Under the pieces are notes generated by a model. It searched no databases, was not told the DNA's origin, and worked only from the letters and a program-made list of their open reading frames with translations. DNA of 64,000 nt from Pyxidicoccus xibeiensis (GTDB lineage: Bacteria > Myxococcota > Myxococcia > Myxococcales > Myxococcaceae): the NCBI RefSeq assembly GCF_024198175.1, contig NZ_JAJVKV010000005.1, positions 62,001 through 126,000 on the forward strand. The letters run 5' to 3'. The position numbers and the translations under genes are program-made. Every line of letters begins with the position of its first letter. Within the stretch, counting starts at the first letter, position 1. Below, piece by piece: positions 23,776 through 32,580 of this stretch.

Positions 23776-24189
23776 CCTTGCCGAGCGCGCTCCCGGCTCG
23801 GCGAGGGGTAACGCCGCGTTTGCGAGGGCCAGGTCTGGAGCCCCAGCGCGTGCGCGCCTGCGGGCACACCTGCTGGGCGCTTCGAGGTGGCGCTCGGCGC
23901 GGGCTCTGGCGGCCACCGCGTACCGGGCAGGTGCCACGGCGCCGAGGTCGTGCTCGGCGCGGACGCTGGCGGCCACCACGCACCCGGTAGGCACCACGGC
24001 CCCAGGGTGGCGCTCAGCATGAGCCCTGGCTGCCACCGCGCACCGGGTGGGCGTCACGGCTTCGAGGTGGTGCGCAGCGCGAAACGCCTTGCCCAACCTG
24101 GACGGGCGCACGGTCCCCGGGGGTGAATCACGGGAGAACCCCAGGGCCGCGCGGGAGTACGTCGGGGGGCGGCTGCAACAGCGCCGAGC
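23776..24189 (-). repeat. 414-bp inverted repeat, right copy
   Basis: Reverse-complement partner of 19115-19527. Between the two copies is exactly the DUF2381-kinase-pseudokinase operon (about 4.25 kb). The inner boundary (CCTTGCCGAGCGCGCTCCCG) lies 25 bp upstream of the DUF2381 start codon, so the repeat probably supplies the operon's promoter region. Confidence 0.8.
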
Positions 24190-24217
24190 GGGGCTCGGTG
24201 CGTGCTCCGGGCGATCG

Positions 24218-24293
24218 CGATCACCGATTCCGGAGCAAGCCGATCACCCGCTCCGGGACAAGCCGAACACCGATTCCGGAGCCAGGCGAACAC
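24218..24293 (+). mobile_element. IS21-family-like terminal repeats (insertion sequence end remnant)
   Basis: Three and a half 23-bp direct repeats: CGATCACCGATTCCGGAGCA AGC (24218-24240), a variant at 24241-24263, another at 24264-24286, then CGAACAC. Such closely spaced GATCACCGATTCCGG-type repeats are characteristic of IS21-family ends, where they bind the transposase. No istA/istB gene is next to it, so only one end remains. It abuts a SRPBCC gene whose start codon is missing. Confidence 0.5.
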
Positions 24294-24307
24294 CTGTAGC
24301 AGGGTGA

Positions 24308-24826
24308 AGCAGTGAGCCCGTCGCCCGCAACCTGACCACCCTGGAGCTCGAGGGCGAGCGCGAGGTCGTCATCACGCGGACCTTCAACGCGCCCGCGAGA
24401 ATCGTGTTCGAGGCGTGGACGCAGCCCGAGCTGGTGAAGCGCTGGTGGGCACCGAAGACGATGGGGGTTGCCATCATCGGGTGCGAGGCGGAGGTCCGGG
24501 TCGGCGGGACGTACCGGTATGTCCTCAAGCCTGAAGGAGGGGACGCGTTCGCCTTCTCGGGCCGGTACACCGAGGTCTCCCCGCACTCGCGCCTCGTGTA
24601 CACGCAGGTGTTCGAGCCCATGGCCGACGCCGGCGAGGCCGTCATCCGCGTCACCTTCGAGGACCGCGGCGGGAAGACACAGCTCGTCTCACGCGAGCGC
24701 TACCCGTCCAAGGAGGCCCGCGACGGCGCCATGGCTTCGGGCATGGAGCAGGGGATGCGGGAGACCTACGACCAGTTGGACGCGCTGGTGGCTTCGCTTC
24801 GCGAGCGCCAGGCCACGAAGGAGTAG
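24308..24826 (+). pseudogene. SRPBCC/AHSA1-like protein with missing start codon
   Basis: A 172-residue frame (bounded by TGA at 24305-24307) encodes a typical AHSA1/SRPBCC domain: EREVVITRTFNAPARIVFEA, WTQPELVKRWWAPKTMG, VGGTYRYVLKPEGGDAFAFS, GMEQGMRETYDQLDALVAS. The first in-frame GTG (24404) falls inside the fold and is unlikely; the domain clearly starts upstream at ~24310, where no ATG/GTG/TTG exists in frame. IS21-like repeats end 14 bp before. The likely history is insertion that removed the start. It may still be expressed from a CTG. A second SRPBCC gene follows after 3 bp, so the two formed an operon. Confidence 0.7.
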
Positions 24827-24829
24827 CGG

Positions 24830-25300
24830 ATGTCGCAAGCGAACCCCCCGGACGCCGCCGTCAGCACCGAGCGGCTGTTGTCAGCCAGCCCGCGAGAGGT
24901 CTTCGCAGCGTTCGAGCAACCGGAGCGCCTCGCCCGATGGTGGGGACCGAGCGGCTTCACGAACACGTTCGAGCAGTTCGAGTTCAAGCCCGGCGGGCGG
25001 TGGGTCTTCGTGATGCACGGCCCGAATGGCGCCAACTACGCCAACGAGAGTGTCTTCCGGGAGCTCCAGCCAGACACCAGGCTCGTCATCGAGCACGTCG
25101 TCAAGCCATGGTACAGGCTGACGGTGACCCTGACCGCTCGCGGTGACAAGACACACCTGGCCTGGGTCCAGGAGTTCGAGAGCCCCGAGGTCGCCGCGAA
25201 GATGCGCCGCATCACCGACACCGCCAACGAGCAGAACCTCGACCGGCTCCAGTCGCTGCTCGCGAGTGAAGCTGAGGTGAACGGACGAAAGGCGCCGTAG
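24830..25300 (+). CDS. SRPBCC/AHSA1-like protein
   Basis: A 156-residue cytoplasmic protein with the same fold as its upstream neighbour: STERLLSASPREVFAAFEQP, ERLARWWGPSGFTNTFEQFE, FKPGGRWVFVMHGPNG, RLVIEHVVKPWYRLTVTLTA. AHSA1/START-like domains of this size bind hydrophobic ligands and often lie next to ArsR-type regulators; none is seen here. Its ATG is 3 bp after the stop of the first SRPBCC frame, so translation was probably coupled to that disrupted gene. Confidence 0.83.
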   Translation: MSQANPPDAAVSTERLLSASPREVFAAFEQPERLARWWGPSGFTNTFEQFEFKPGGRWVFVMHGPNGANYANESVFRELQPDTRLVIEHVVKPWYRLTVTLTARGDKTHLAWVQEFESPEVAAKMRRITDTANEQNLDRLQSLLASEAEVNGRKAP

Positions 25301-25331
25301 GCCGACTGCAGGCGCCCATCCCCTGCCGCGC

Positions 25332-25510
25332 TCACAGCGTGTAGCCGCCGTCGCTCAGCAGGGTTGCGCCCGTCATCAAGGCGCAGTCGTCCGACAGCAG
25401 GAAGCCAAGCTGCCGGGCAATCTCCTCGGGCCTGGCATGGCGGCCCAGCGGTGTCGCCAGGTCGACCAGAGTGAGCTGGGGCATGCCCTCTTCCAACCCG
25501 GCCAGCGCCG
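25332..25510 (-). pseudogene. C-terminal fragment of a short-chain dehydrogenase
   Basis: The minus strand encodes LEEGMPQLTLVDLATPLGRH, ARPEEIARQLGFLLSDDCAL and MTGATLLSDGGYTL, the C-terminal end of classical SDR proteins (F-L-x-S-D...TG....DGG). The cofactor-binding Rossmann half and the active-site Tyr-Lys are missing because the M28 peptidase gene begins 20 bp away. It marks a deletion or insertion breakpoint near 25.51 kb. Confidence 0.75.
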
Positions 25511-25529
25511 GAGGTGCCGCCGGCCGCTG

Positions 25530-27008
25530 CTACTGCGCCGGACGCGGGAAGGCCACGGGGCTGCGGTGGCCCTCGCGGTCCACCGCGCGCACCCCGAAGA
25601 AGTAGTTGTCCTTCGACAGCCCTGGCACCGTGAAGGTCGTCACGTTGCCGACCCGCAGGGTGTGCGTCCAGAGCGCCTCGGAGGTCTCCCGGTAGACGAT
25701 TTCGTAGCCCGCGACGTCGGGCTCGGGGTTGGCATCCCAGGCGAGCTCCGTGTCGTTCGTGAGCCGGGTGGTGATGACGCGGACGTTCGCGGGCACCGCC
25801 GGGGCGCGGGCCAGCGCCGCGAGCGCGGCGCCGTTCACCCTGGCCACGCGCGTGGTGTACGCGAAGTCGACGAACTCGGGCAGGTCGCCGAACACGGTGC
25901 CGTTCTCGGTGCGCACGTTCTGGTGCTGGTGGGCGTAGTTCTCGTGCGGCTCCGTGAAGCGCAGCGCCGGGTAGCCCTGCTGGAGGAAGGGGATGTGGTC
26001 CCCGCCCCGGCGGTAGCGGTCCCGGCGGTAGATGATGTTCACCCGCATGCGCGTGGCGCTGTTCTCGCCGACGTCCTTCACGAAGCGCGCGAGCTGGCGC
26101 GAGGGCGAGTCGTTCTCTCCGCCCACCGAGCGGCGGATGTTCGCCTCCGCGGGCGTCTCGCTCGTGGGCACCCCTTCGGCGAACACGCGCACGGTGAACG
26201 GCTCCCTCGAGCCGTCATCCGCGCGCGAGCTGCCGATGATGTCGTTGGTGAACATGGCGGCGATGTTGCGCCCCGCCGCCTTCGCCTGCGTGGCGGAGTA
26301 GGTGGAGCCGTACAGCCCCTGCTCCTCGCCCGCGACGGCCATGAAGACGATGGTGGCATCGAAGGAGCGCGTGGCCATCACCCGCGCCAGCTCCAGGACC
26401 GCGGCCACTCCCGACGCGTCGTCATTGGCGCCCGGCGCGTCACAGGTCGCGTCGACCGGGTCGGTGCACATCGAGTCGTAGTGGCCGCTGACGACATAGA
26501 CGCGCCCCTCCGACTCGCGCTGCGAGCCCTTCAGCGTGGCGACGACGTTGGTGATGACGGTGGGCACTGGAATCCGCGAGGCGGGGGGCTGCAGGTAGCT
26601 CTGCAGCTCCACCGTCATCCGCCCGCCCGACTTCGCCGCGATGGCCTCGAACTGGCTGCGCAGCCAGTCCCTCGCGGCCCCGATGCCGCGCGCCGGGTCG
26701 TCCTGGACGGACAGCGTGTTGCGCGTCCCGAACGACACCAGGGTGCGGATGGTGTTCTCGATGTTCTGCTCGTCCATCTCCCGCAGCATCTCCCGCACGT
26801 CGTGCGGCACCGGACGCGCCGCGGCCTCATCCCCCCGCGCCTGGGCGACCTGTGACGTGGCGGCCTCCTCCCGCGAGGCCCCGGCTCCACCGCCGTACGC
26901 GAGGAACGGGATGAGCAGCAGCGACGGGGCGCCCAGCGCACGGGAGACACGCCGGACGGCTCGCGAGACGCCCGAGGCCGGGCGTGCTTCCACACCAAGA
27001 CGAGTCAC
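25530..27008 (-). CDS. Secreted M28-family peptidase with C-terminal fibronectin-III-like domain
   Basis: A 492-residue exported enzyme. An N-terminal signal (~residues 24-45, LGAPSLLLIPFLAYGGG) precedes a peptidase domain with all M28 ligands: SGHYDSM (His176, Asp178), GANDDASG (Asp197), AGEEQG (catalytic Glu228, ligand Glu229) and GGDHIPFLQQG (final His). The C-terminal ~90 residues (VPANVRVITTRLTNDTELAW... YEIVYRETS) form a fibronectin-III-like beta domain that may bind substrate. Start is GTG at 27008 with AAGGAG 6 bases upstream. It probably degrades peptides from lysed prey. The neighbouring SDR fragment points to a rearrangement at its 3' side. Confidence 0.87.
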   Translation of the reverse strand: MTRLGVEARPASGVSRAVRRVSRALGAPSLLLIPFLAYGGGAGASREEAATSQVAQARGDEAAARPVPHDVREMLREMDEQNIENTIRTLVSFGTRNTLSVQDDPARGIGAARDWLRSQFEAIAAKSGGRMTVELQSYLQPPASRIPVPTVITNVVATLKGSQRESEGRVYVVSGHYDSMCTDPVDATCDAPGANDDASGVAAVLELARVMATRSFDATIVFMAVAGEEQGLYGSTYSATQAKAAGRNIAAMFTNDIIGSSRADDGSREPFTVRVFAEGVPTSETPAEANIRRSVGGENDSPSRQLARFVKDVGENSATRMRVNIIYRRDRYRRGGDHIPFLQQGYPALRFTEPHENYAHQHQNVRTENGTVFGDLPEFVDFAYTTRVARVNGAALAALARAPAVPANVRVITTRLTNDTELAWDANPEPDVAGYEIVYRETSEALWTHTLRVGNVTTFTVPGLSKDNYFFGVRAVDREGHRSPVAFPRPAQ

Positions 27009-27534
27009 GGTCTACTCCTTCGGAGTGCGGGAGCGTCCGCCCCGACACGGCGGACGGCCCCAGGTAGCGCGCCGGACCGTATCACTTCCAGGAATTCCTA
27101 GACATAACGGTGAAAGGCTACTCCCCCGTGGACGCGCACCGCCTGCGGACCGACACCCGGACGCCCCTGTACCAAGGTCCAATGATTCTCCGCCCAGGAC
27201 GTCCGCGCCCGGGCCGCGGCAGGCGTCAGGGGCCTCCGGGCTTCGTGCCGCGGCGCCACGCGCCGGAGCCGCCGTGGCAAGCCCCCCTGGCGCGTCGTGC
27301 GAGGGAGCGCCGGAGCCGGCCGCCAGGACGCGCGCAGGCTCGCGTCGCCGCAGTCGATGAAGCGGCGTGTCCCAGCCGCGGTCGCGGTTCCGCCGACGCT
27401 CGGAGGGGGCTCAACCTGTTATCAGCGGCCCCGTATTGTTAACAAGGCACCAGAAGTGGTCTGCTGTGCTTGCGCGAGACGGCCCTCGGCGCGGCGCTGG
27501 GACTCCTGCCTGAAGGAGCTGGCGGAGGCAGCGC
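27009..27534. other. 526-bp intergenic region
   Basis: No convincing gene. It must hold promoters for the divergent M28 peptidase and histidine kinase genes. The only pattern noticed is a perfect 10-bp palindrome TTGTTAACAA at 27436-27445, in an AT-rich pocket about 90 bp before the kinase start; it could be an operator but nothing more supports this. Confidence 0.4.
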
Positions 27535-29268
27535 ATGACGATGCGAGCAAGAGTCCTGCTGTTTGCCTTGGCCGCCGTGGGGCTCGTGGTGGCCATGGGC
27601 GGCGCGCTCATCATGGGCTCCGTCCAGGGCCGGCGCACGCGGGACCGTGGCATCGCCGCCGAGGCGCAGGAGCGGCTCCTCCAGGAGCTGCGCCTGGACT
27701 CCGCCCTCTATCTGCAGGCGCTGCTGGACGCCATCGAGACCCGGGGGTCCATCGATGACGTCCGGGAAGCCGCGGTGGCGCAGTCGGATGCCGTGTTCAA
27801 GCGCATCCACCTGCTGGCCGAAGAGGAGGAGGAGGCAGGCGGCGAGCCCTCCGAAACCGAAGCCGTGTTGCTGGAGCGCCTGCGGGAGGCGCATCACGCG
27901 TGGCTGGTGGAGGTGGCGACCGTCGCGCGAGCGTCAGCGCCAGAGGCGGAGGTCCGGTTCCTCAACGAGGCGCGCCATGCCTACGCCCGAGACGTGAAGC
28001 CGCTGCTGCTGCTGGCCCTGCAGAGGGAGCAGGAGGAGAAGGCCGCCCTCTTCAGCGGGAGCAACAAGAGCCTCCAGTTCGCCCAGGTCCTGGGCATGGG
28101 CTTCCCGGTGGTGTCGGTGCTGCTCGTGGGCGGGCTGGCCCTGACGATGCTCGTGCCCCTGCGGCGCACCCTGCGGGAGTTCCAGGCCGGCGCGGAGCGG
28201 GTGGGGCAGGGGGACTTCGAGCAGCTGCTGCCCGAGCACCGGGCGGACGAGTACGGTCGGCTGGCGCGAACCTTCAACCGCATGGCGCGGCAGCTCCAGG
28301 AGCTCATCGCGGAGAAGCAGCGGCGGGCGCGAGAGGAGGCCGAGGCGGCCGAGCGGGAGACGCGCCGCCAGAACGCGGTGCTGGAGGAGCTGGTCCGCGG
28401 GCGGACGGCGGAGCTGGAGCAGGCGAACACGCGCCTCACGGAGAGCCTGGGACAGCTCCGGGCCACGCAGGCGCAGCTCCTGTTCGCGGACCGGCTGGCG
28501 TCGGTGGGGCAGCTCGCGGCGGGCATCGGGCACGAAATCAACAACCCGCTGGCCTTCATCATCAGCAACCTGGAGTTCGTCCAGGAGGAGCTGCGCCGGC
28601 GGCCGGACAGTCCGGAGCTGCCCGCGGCGCTGGCGGAGGCACGGGAGGGCGCGGAGCGGGTGCGCCTCATCGTCCGGGAGCTGGGGAACCTCGCGCGGCC
28701 GGACAGCATGGAGACCGGGCCGGTGGACCTGGGCGCGGTGGTGCGCAGCGCGGAGAAGATGGCCATGCACCTCATCCGCCCGAGGGCACGGCTGGTGCGG
28801 GACGTGGACGGGGCACCCGCCGTGTTCGGCAATGGGGCGCGGCTGTGCCAGGTGCTGCTCAACCTGCTGCTCAACGCGGCGCATGCGATTGAGCCGGGGC
28901 GGGGACAGCAGCACTTCATCCACGTCAGGGCCCGGGCGGCGGGGACGGACAAGGTGCTGGTGGAGGTGGAGGACACTGGCTGCGGGATTGCTCCCGCGAA
29001 TCTCGCCCGCGTCTTCGACCCGTTCTTCACCACCCGGCCCGTGGGCATGGGGACGGGGCTGGGGCTGGCGGTATGCCATGGCATCGTCGCGTCGCACGGC
29101 GGGGAGATCTCAGTGGAGAGCGAGGTGGGCAAGGGCACCACGTTCCGCGTGCTGCTCCCCGTCTTCGCCCGGGGCGCGCGGGAGGTCGCCCACCCGGCCC
29201 GGGTGGAGTACCGGCCCGAGGGCCCGCTGGAGGAGCCGGAGTCCTCGGTAAGCCGGGAGGCGACGTAG
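27535..29268 (+). CDS. Membrane-bound sensor histidine kinase
   Basis: A 577-residue kinase: membrane segment 1 (~7-27), a ~155-residue mainly helical extracytoplasmic sensor, membrane segment 2 (~184-205), HAMP (VPLRRTLREFQAGAERVGQG), a coiled coil (~255-310), dimerisation domain with phospho-acceptor His in GIGHEINNPLAFIISNLEFV, then ATPase boxes NLLLNAAHAIEP, DTGCGIAP, FFTTRPVGMGTGLGLAV and a C-terminal tail. GGAGG lies 6 bases before ATG 27535. The HisKA sequence matches the NtrB-like group often found in myxobacteria. No response regulator is adjacent, so it is an orphan kinase. Confidence 0.9.
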   Translation: MTMRARVLLFALAAVGLVVAMGGALIMGSVQGRRTRDRGIAAEAQERLLQELRLDSALYLQALLDAIETRGSIDDVREAAVAQSDAVFKRIHLLAEEEEEAGGEPSETEAVLLERLREAHHAWLVEVATVARASAPEAEVRFLNEARHAYARDVKPLLLLALQREQEEKAALFSGSNKSLQFAQVLGMGFPVVSVLLVGGLALTMLVPLRRTLREFQAGAERVGQGDFEQLLPEHRADEYGRLARTFNRMARQLQELIAEKQRRAREEAEAAERETRRQNAVLEELVRGRTAELEQANTRLTESLGQLRATQAQLLFADRLASVGQLAAGIGHEINNPLAFIISNLEFVQEELRRRPDSPELPAALAEAREGAERVRLIVRELGNLARPDSMETGPVDLGAVVRSAEKMAMHLIRPRARLVRDVDGAPAVFGNGARLCQVLLNLLLNAAHAIEPGRGQQHFIHVRARAAGTDKVLVEVEDTGCGIAPANLARVFDPFFTTRPVGMGTGLGLAVCHGIVASHGGEISVESEVGKGTTFRVLLPVFARGAREVAHPARVEYRPEGPLEEPESSVSREAT

Positions 29269-29292
29269 CCCGTCGAGCGGCGCCGGGGCTCA

Positions 29293-30477
29293 TCAGGAGA
29301 GGCTCAGCGGCCGCGCGTGTGGCCCGGGCGACGGTGCTCGCTGCCCACCCGCCGTGAAGTCGGCGACGTGCTCCCACACCTCGTGGAAGTGCTGCTCATT
29401 GAAGCGGGAGCCAGACTTGAGCCAGCTGATGTACTTGTCGGGCTGGTCGAAGTGGCCCGTGACGTCGAGGTGGTCGGCGGTCGCAACGTGGAGGACCCTT
29501 CCCCAGACCTGTGAGCGGCTCGGGACGATGCCGTCGCTCCAGGCCTCGAACTTCTCCCCGAAGGCGGCCCGGAGGGCCTGGGTCTGCTCGGGCGTGCGCT
29601 CGGGGAGCTCCAGCTCGGGGGCGAGGGGCGCGCTCCGCTCATACAGCAGGGCGAAGATGCCGTAGATGATGGAGTCTGGAGGCAGCAGCCTGCTGAAGAA
29701 CAGCCGCCGCAACGCTCCAGGCGGAGGCGGTGCGCCGGTGATGATGGAGCCGTAGCGCACGCCCTCCGCGTCTGGCGTGTCCTGGTTGAACTTCCGGACC
29801 ACGCGCGGCGTGAGGTCTCGAATCAGCGCCTGGTCCTTCCCAATCTGGCCAAAGAACCGATTGAGCTCCTCGCGCTCGTGCTCGGAGAGCTGGCCCACCA
29901 CCCTGGCAATCTCGTCGAAGACGTTGGGGGGGAAGTTCAACCGCCTGCTGTGCCGGCTGCTCCAGTGGAGCGCCTGGAGCACCGCGGTCCTGAGGGGCAT
30001 GTCCTTGTGGTTCAGGGTGAAGAAGGTGACGAGCCACAGGTAGCGCAGCAGGGTCTGCCCCACGTCGCCCTGGTGGAAGAAGCTCGCCAGCGGGGTGCCG
30101 TAGTGAGGGGTGGCAAGCGTCACGACCGAGCGCACGCGCCGCACGAAGGCCGGGGCCTTCGAGCTCCCGCGCAGCGAGGCCACGCTCCGCGCGTCCAGCC
30201 CCCCGGTGGAGTGCCCGACGAGGTGGAGCTCCGCGTCGTCCTCATTCGCGGTCCCGGCCATCTCCTGGAGCACGCTGAACGCACGCGCCTCGAGCGAGGA
30301 GGTGGGGGCGGAGGCCAGGAGCTCCACCTGCACGCCCGCGATGTTGCGAGCCACGAACCGCTGCTCGAGCCACTCCTTGACGTGCTGGAAGTAGGAGAGT
30401 CGCTCTGTTTCCTTGTCGCCCAGGTGGGTGAAGCCGAAGAAGCCGGGAACAAGGTAGATGCGGTGATTCATCGCCAT
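29293..30477 (-). CDS. Alpha/beta hydrolase, lipase-like
   Basis: A 394-residue protein without an obvious signal peptide. It contains the nucleophile elbow LVGHSTGGLDAR (Ser90), an oxyanion-type IYLVPGFFGF near the N-terminus, an Asp in EAWSDGIVPSRSQVWG and a His in ADHLDVTGHF as the other triad members, matching triacylglycerol-lipase-type layouts. A helical insert (residues ~130-280) probably forms a lid. Substrates could be lipids or other esters. The start may be ATG 30477 or 30471; no strong ribosome binding site is visible. It converges with the histidine kinase gene (24-bp gap). Confidence 0.75.
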   Translation of the reverse strand: MAMNHRIYLVPGFFGFTHLGDKETERLSYFQHVKEWLEQRFVARNIAGVQVELLASAPTSSLEARAFSVLQEMAGTANEDDAELHLVGHSTGGLDARSVASLRGSSKAPAFVRRVRSVVTLATPHYGTPLASFFHQGDVGQTLLRYLWLVTFFTLNHKDMPLRTAVLQALHWSSRHSRRLNFPPNVFDEIARVVGQLSEHEREELNRFFGQIGKDQALIRDLTPRVVRKFNQDTPDAEGVRYGSIITGAPPPPGALRRLFFSRLLPPDSIIYGIFALLYERSAPLAPELELPERTPEQTQALRAAFGEKFEAWSDGIVPSRSQVWGRVLHVATADHLDVTGHFDQPDKYISWLKSGSRFNEQHFHEVWEHVADFTAGGQRAPSPGPHARPLSLS

Positions 30478-30675
30478 GAAGCCAGTCTAGCTTCAGGGCA
30501 CGCGCGGCAAAGACAGGCGGCGGCTTCGCCGTGGGCTGGCGAACCGTTGGTTCCTGTCAGGTTTTACGTCTGACAGCGATTGGCAGGAAAGGACACAGGA
30601 GGCGCCGGCACCCTGCCCCCAGGGGCGAAGTCCATGTGCTTCATGGACGCATTCGCTCCCTGGGGCGCTCCCGGG

Positions 30676-32580
30676 TCAGTCCTTGACGATGAACTCCACG
30701 CGGCGGTTCTCGCTTCGGCCCTCTGGCGTGTCGTTCGAGGCGAAGGGGCGCGACGGGCCGTAGCCCCGGGCCTCGAGGCGAGAGCCGGCGATGCCTCGCT
30801 GGATGAGGTAGGCCCGCACCGCCTCCGCGCGCTCCTGGCTCAGCGTGCGATTGAGCTCTTCCGGTCCCGTGTTGTCCGTGTGGCCCTCGATGCGAATCGA
30901 GACACCGGGCCGCGCTTTCAGGAGCCCGACCAGCTCATCCAGCATGCGCGCGCCGTCTTCCTGAATCTCGGAGCGGCCCACCGGGAAGATGAGCTTGCGG
31001 TCCGACAGGGAGAGCGGCTCCTCCGCCGCGGGAGGAGGCGAGACAGGTTCGGGGCAGCCCTGCCGGGCCGCCACTCCCGGCTCGTCCGGGCAGCGGTCCG
31101 AGGCATCCGGCTCGCCGTCGCCGTCCGTGTCCTTCACGGCCGGGCAGCCCTGGTTCTCCGCGGTGCCCTTCTCGTCAGGGCAGCGGTCCGAGGCATCCGG
31201 TACGCCATCACCATCCGTGTCCTTCACGGCCGGGCAGCCCTGGTTCTCCGCGGTGCCCTTCTCGTCAGGGCATCGGTCCGAGGCATCCGGCACGCCGTCG
31301 CCATCCGTGTCCTTCACGGCCGGGCAGCCCTGGTTCTCCGCGGTGCCCTTCTCGTCGGGGCAGCGGTCCGAGGCGTCCGGCACACCGTCGCCGTCCGAGT
31401 CCGGCGCCGGGCAACCGTCGTGCTCCGGCGTCCCCGCCTCGTTCGGGCAGCGGTCCTGACGGTCGACGACGCCATCTCCATCCGAGTCCTTGTCCGGGCA
31501 GCCCTCGTTGTCCGGCGACCCCGCCTCCAGCGGACAGCGGTCCTCCTTGTTGGACACGGTGTCCCCGTCATCATCGGAGTCGGGGCACTGCTCGGGCGTG
31601 TGCTTCCGTCCGCCCTGGCAGACGTCCTCGGACGGAGGGTTGTGGGCCCAGGCGATTCCCAGCCCCGCCCGCCACGAGGGCGTCCCCGGGATGTCGGTGA
31701 AGCCATGGCCGGCGAGCGCGTTCAGCTCGAAGCCATGGCCGATGGGCAGCCGCACACCGCCGAGCAGCTCCACCGCCACGTCCGGCTCCACCAGTGACTC
31801 CGCCACCTGCAGGGCCAGCTCGCCGCGAAGACCGTCACCTCGGGTGGCCACCATCAGCCCCTGCTCGAGCTCGGTGCCCACCTCGCGGCCCGGCTCGACT
31901 TCCTTCGACCTCACCCGCGCGCCCACGCTGGCGCCCAGCGCGAACATCCCCACCTCGCGCCCGAACGAGACGCGGGGCAGGAACTGGAACCCGGCCCAGT
32001 GCTCCTGCCGGCCGAACGCACTCGCCCGTCCGCCCGGAAGCCCCACGTCGAGCCCCACCGCGAGCGACACCGGCGCTCCTTCCTCACGCCGCAGCACCGA
32101 GTAGCGCGCTCCCACCTCGGGCGTCCCGAGCCCCGAGGACGCAGGCTCGGCGACACCGGCCAGCATCCGCGCGCCGTGGCCACCCTGGGAGATGATGACC
32201 GGCAGCCGGGCGGACAGCTCCAGGCGGTCCACCGGAGACCATGCCCCCATCAGCCAGGCCGACGTCCGGTAGTGCAGGATGGAGCGGCTGACCCCATCGG
32301 TGCCCTCCAGCACCAGGATGCCGCGCTCATAGTTGGCCAGCAGGCTCAGGCGATAGCCGCCCTCCGAGAGCAGCCGCCCCGAGTCCACCAGCAGCGAGTC
32401 CGTCGCGGCGGCGCTGAGGCGCAGGCGCTCCGCGTCGAACGCAACCAGGGGGCTGGAGAGCGTCTGCCCCGAGGCACTGGCCGCGGTCAGCGCCGCGATG
32501 AGCACACAGGTCCGTGCCGATTCACGCAAGGGAAGGTCCTTCGAGCTGAAGAGTCGAACGAGGAGAGTCAGGAAGCTCAC
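30676..32580 (-). CDS. OmpA-family protein with thrombospondin type-3 repeats
   Basis: A 634-residue outer-membrane protein: signal (~TCVLIAALTAASASG-Q), a ~320-residue beta-barrel-type region with many aromatic-Gly strands, then calcium-binding TSP3 repeats (DSDGDGVPDASDRCPDEKGT units), and a C-terminal OmpA peptidoglycan-binding domain (FPVGRSEIQEDGARMLDELV, EGHTDNTGPEELNRTLSQER, ENRRVEFIVKD). It likely links the outer membrane to peptidoglycan. The GTG start (32580) overlaps the kelch-gene stop (GTGA), so it is translationally coupled to that secreted protein. Three TSP3 units are nearly identical 90-bp direct repeats. Confidence 0.87.
   Translation of the reverse strand: MSFLTLLVRLFSSKDLPLRESARTCVLIAALTAASASGQTLSSPLVAFDAERLRLSAAATDSLLVDSGRLLSEGGYRLSLLANYERGILVLEGTDGVSRSILHYRTSAWLMGAWSPVDRLELSARLPVIISQGGHGARMLAGVAEPASSGLGTPEVGARYSVLRREEGAPVSLAVGLDVGLPGGRASAFGRQEHWAGFQFLPRVSFGREVGMFALGASVGARVRSKEVEPGREVGTELEQGLMVATRGDGLRGELALQVAESLVEPDVAVELLGGVRLPIGHGFELNALAGHGFTDIPGTPSWRAGLGIAWAHNPPSEDVCQGGRKHTPEQCPDSDDDGDTVSNKEDRCPLEAGSPDNEGCPDKDSDGDGVVDRQDRCPNEAGTPEHDGCPAPDSDGDGVPDASDRCPDEKGTAENQGCPAVKDTDGDGVPDASDRCPDEKGTAENQGCPAVKDTDGDGVPDASDRCPDEKGTAENQGCPAVKDTDGDGEPDASDRCPDEPGVAARQGCPEPVSPPPAAEEPLSLSDRKLIFPVGRSEIQEDGARMLDELVGLLKARPGVSIRIEGHTDNTGPEELNRTLSQERAEAVRAYLIQRGIAGSRLEARGYGPSRPFASNDTPEGRSENRRVEFIVKD
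31111..31380 (-). repeat. Three 90-bp direct repeats encoding TSP3 units
   Basis: 31111-31200, 31201-31290 and 31291-31380 differ only at scattered bases. Each encodes 30 residues (DTDGDGVPDASDRCPDEKGT then AENQGCPAVK). Such near-identity implies recent expansion by slippage or unequal crossing over; flanking TSP3 units are more diverged. Confidence 0.85.

Noticed and set aside
31111..31380. Possible CRISPR array
   Set aside because: The 90-bp units are contiguous with no unique spacers and lie within the reading frame of the OmpA protein.
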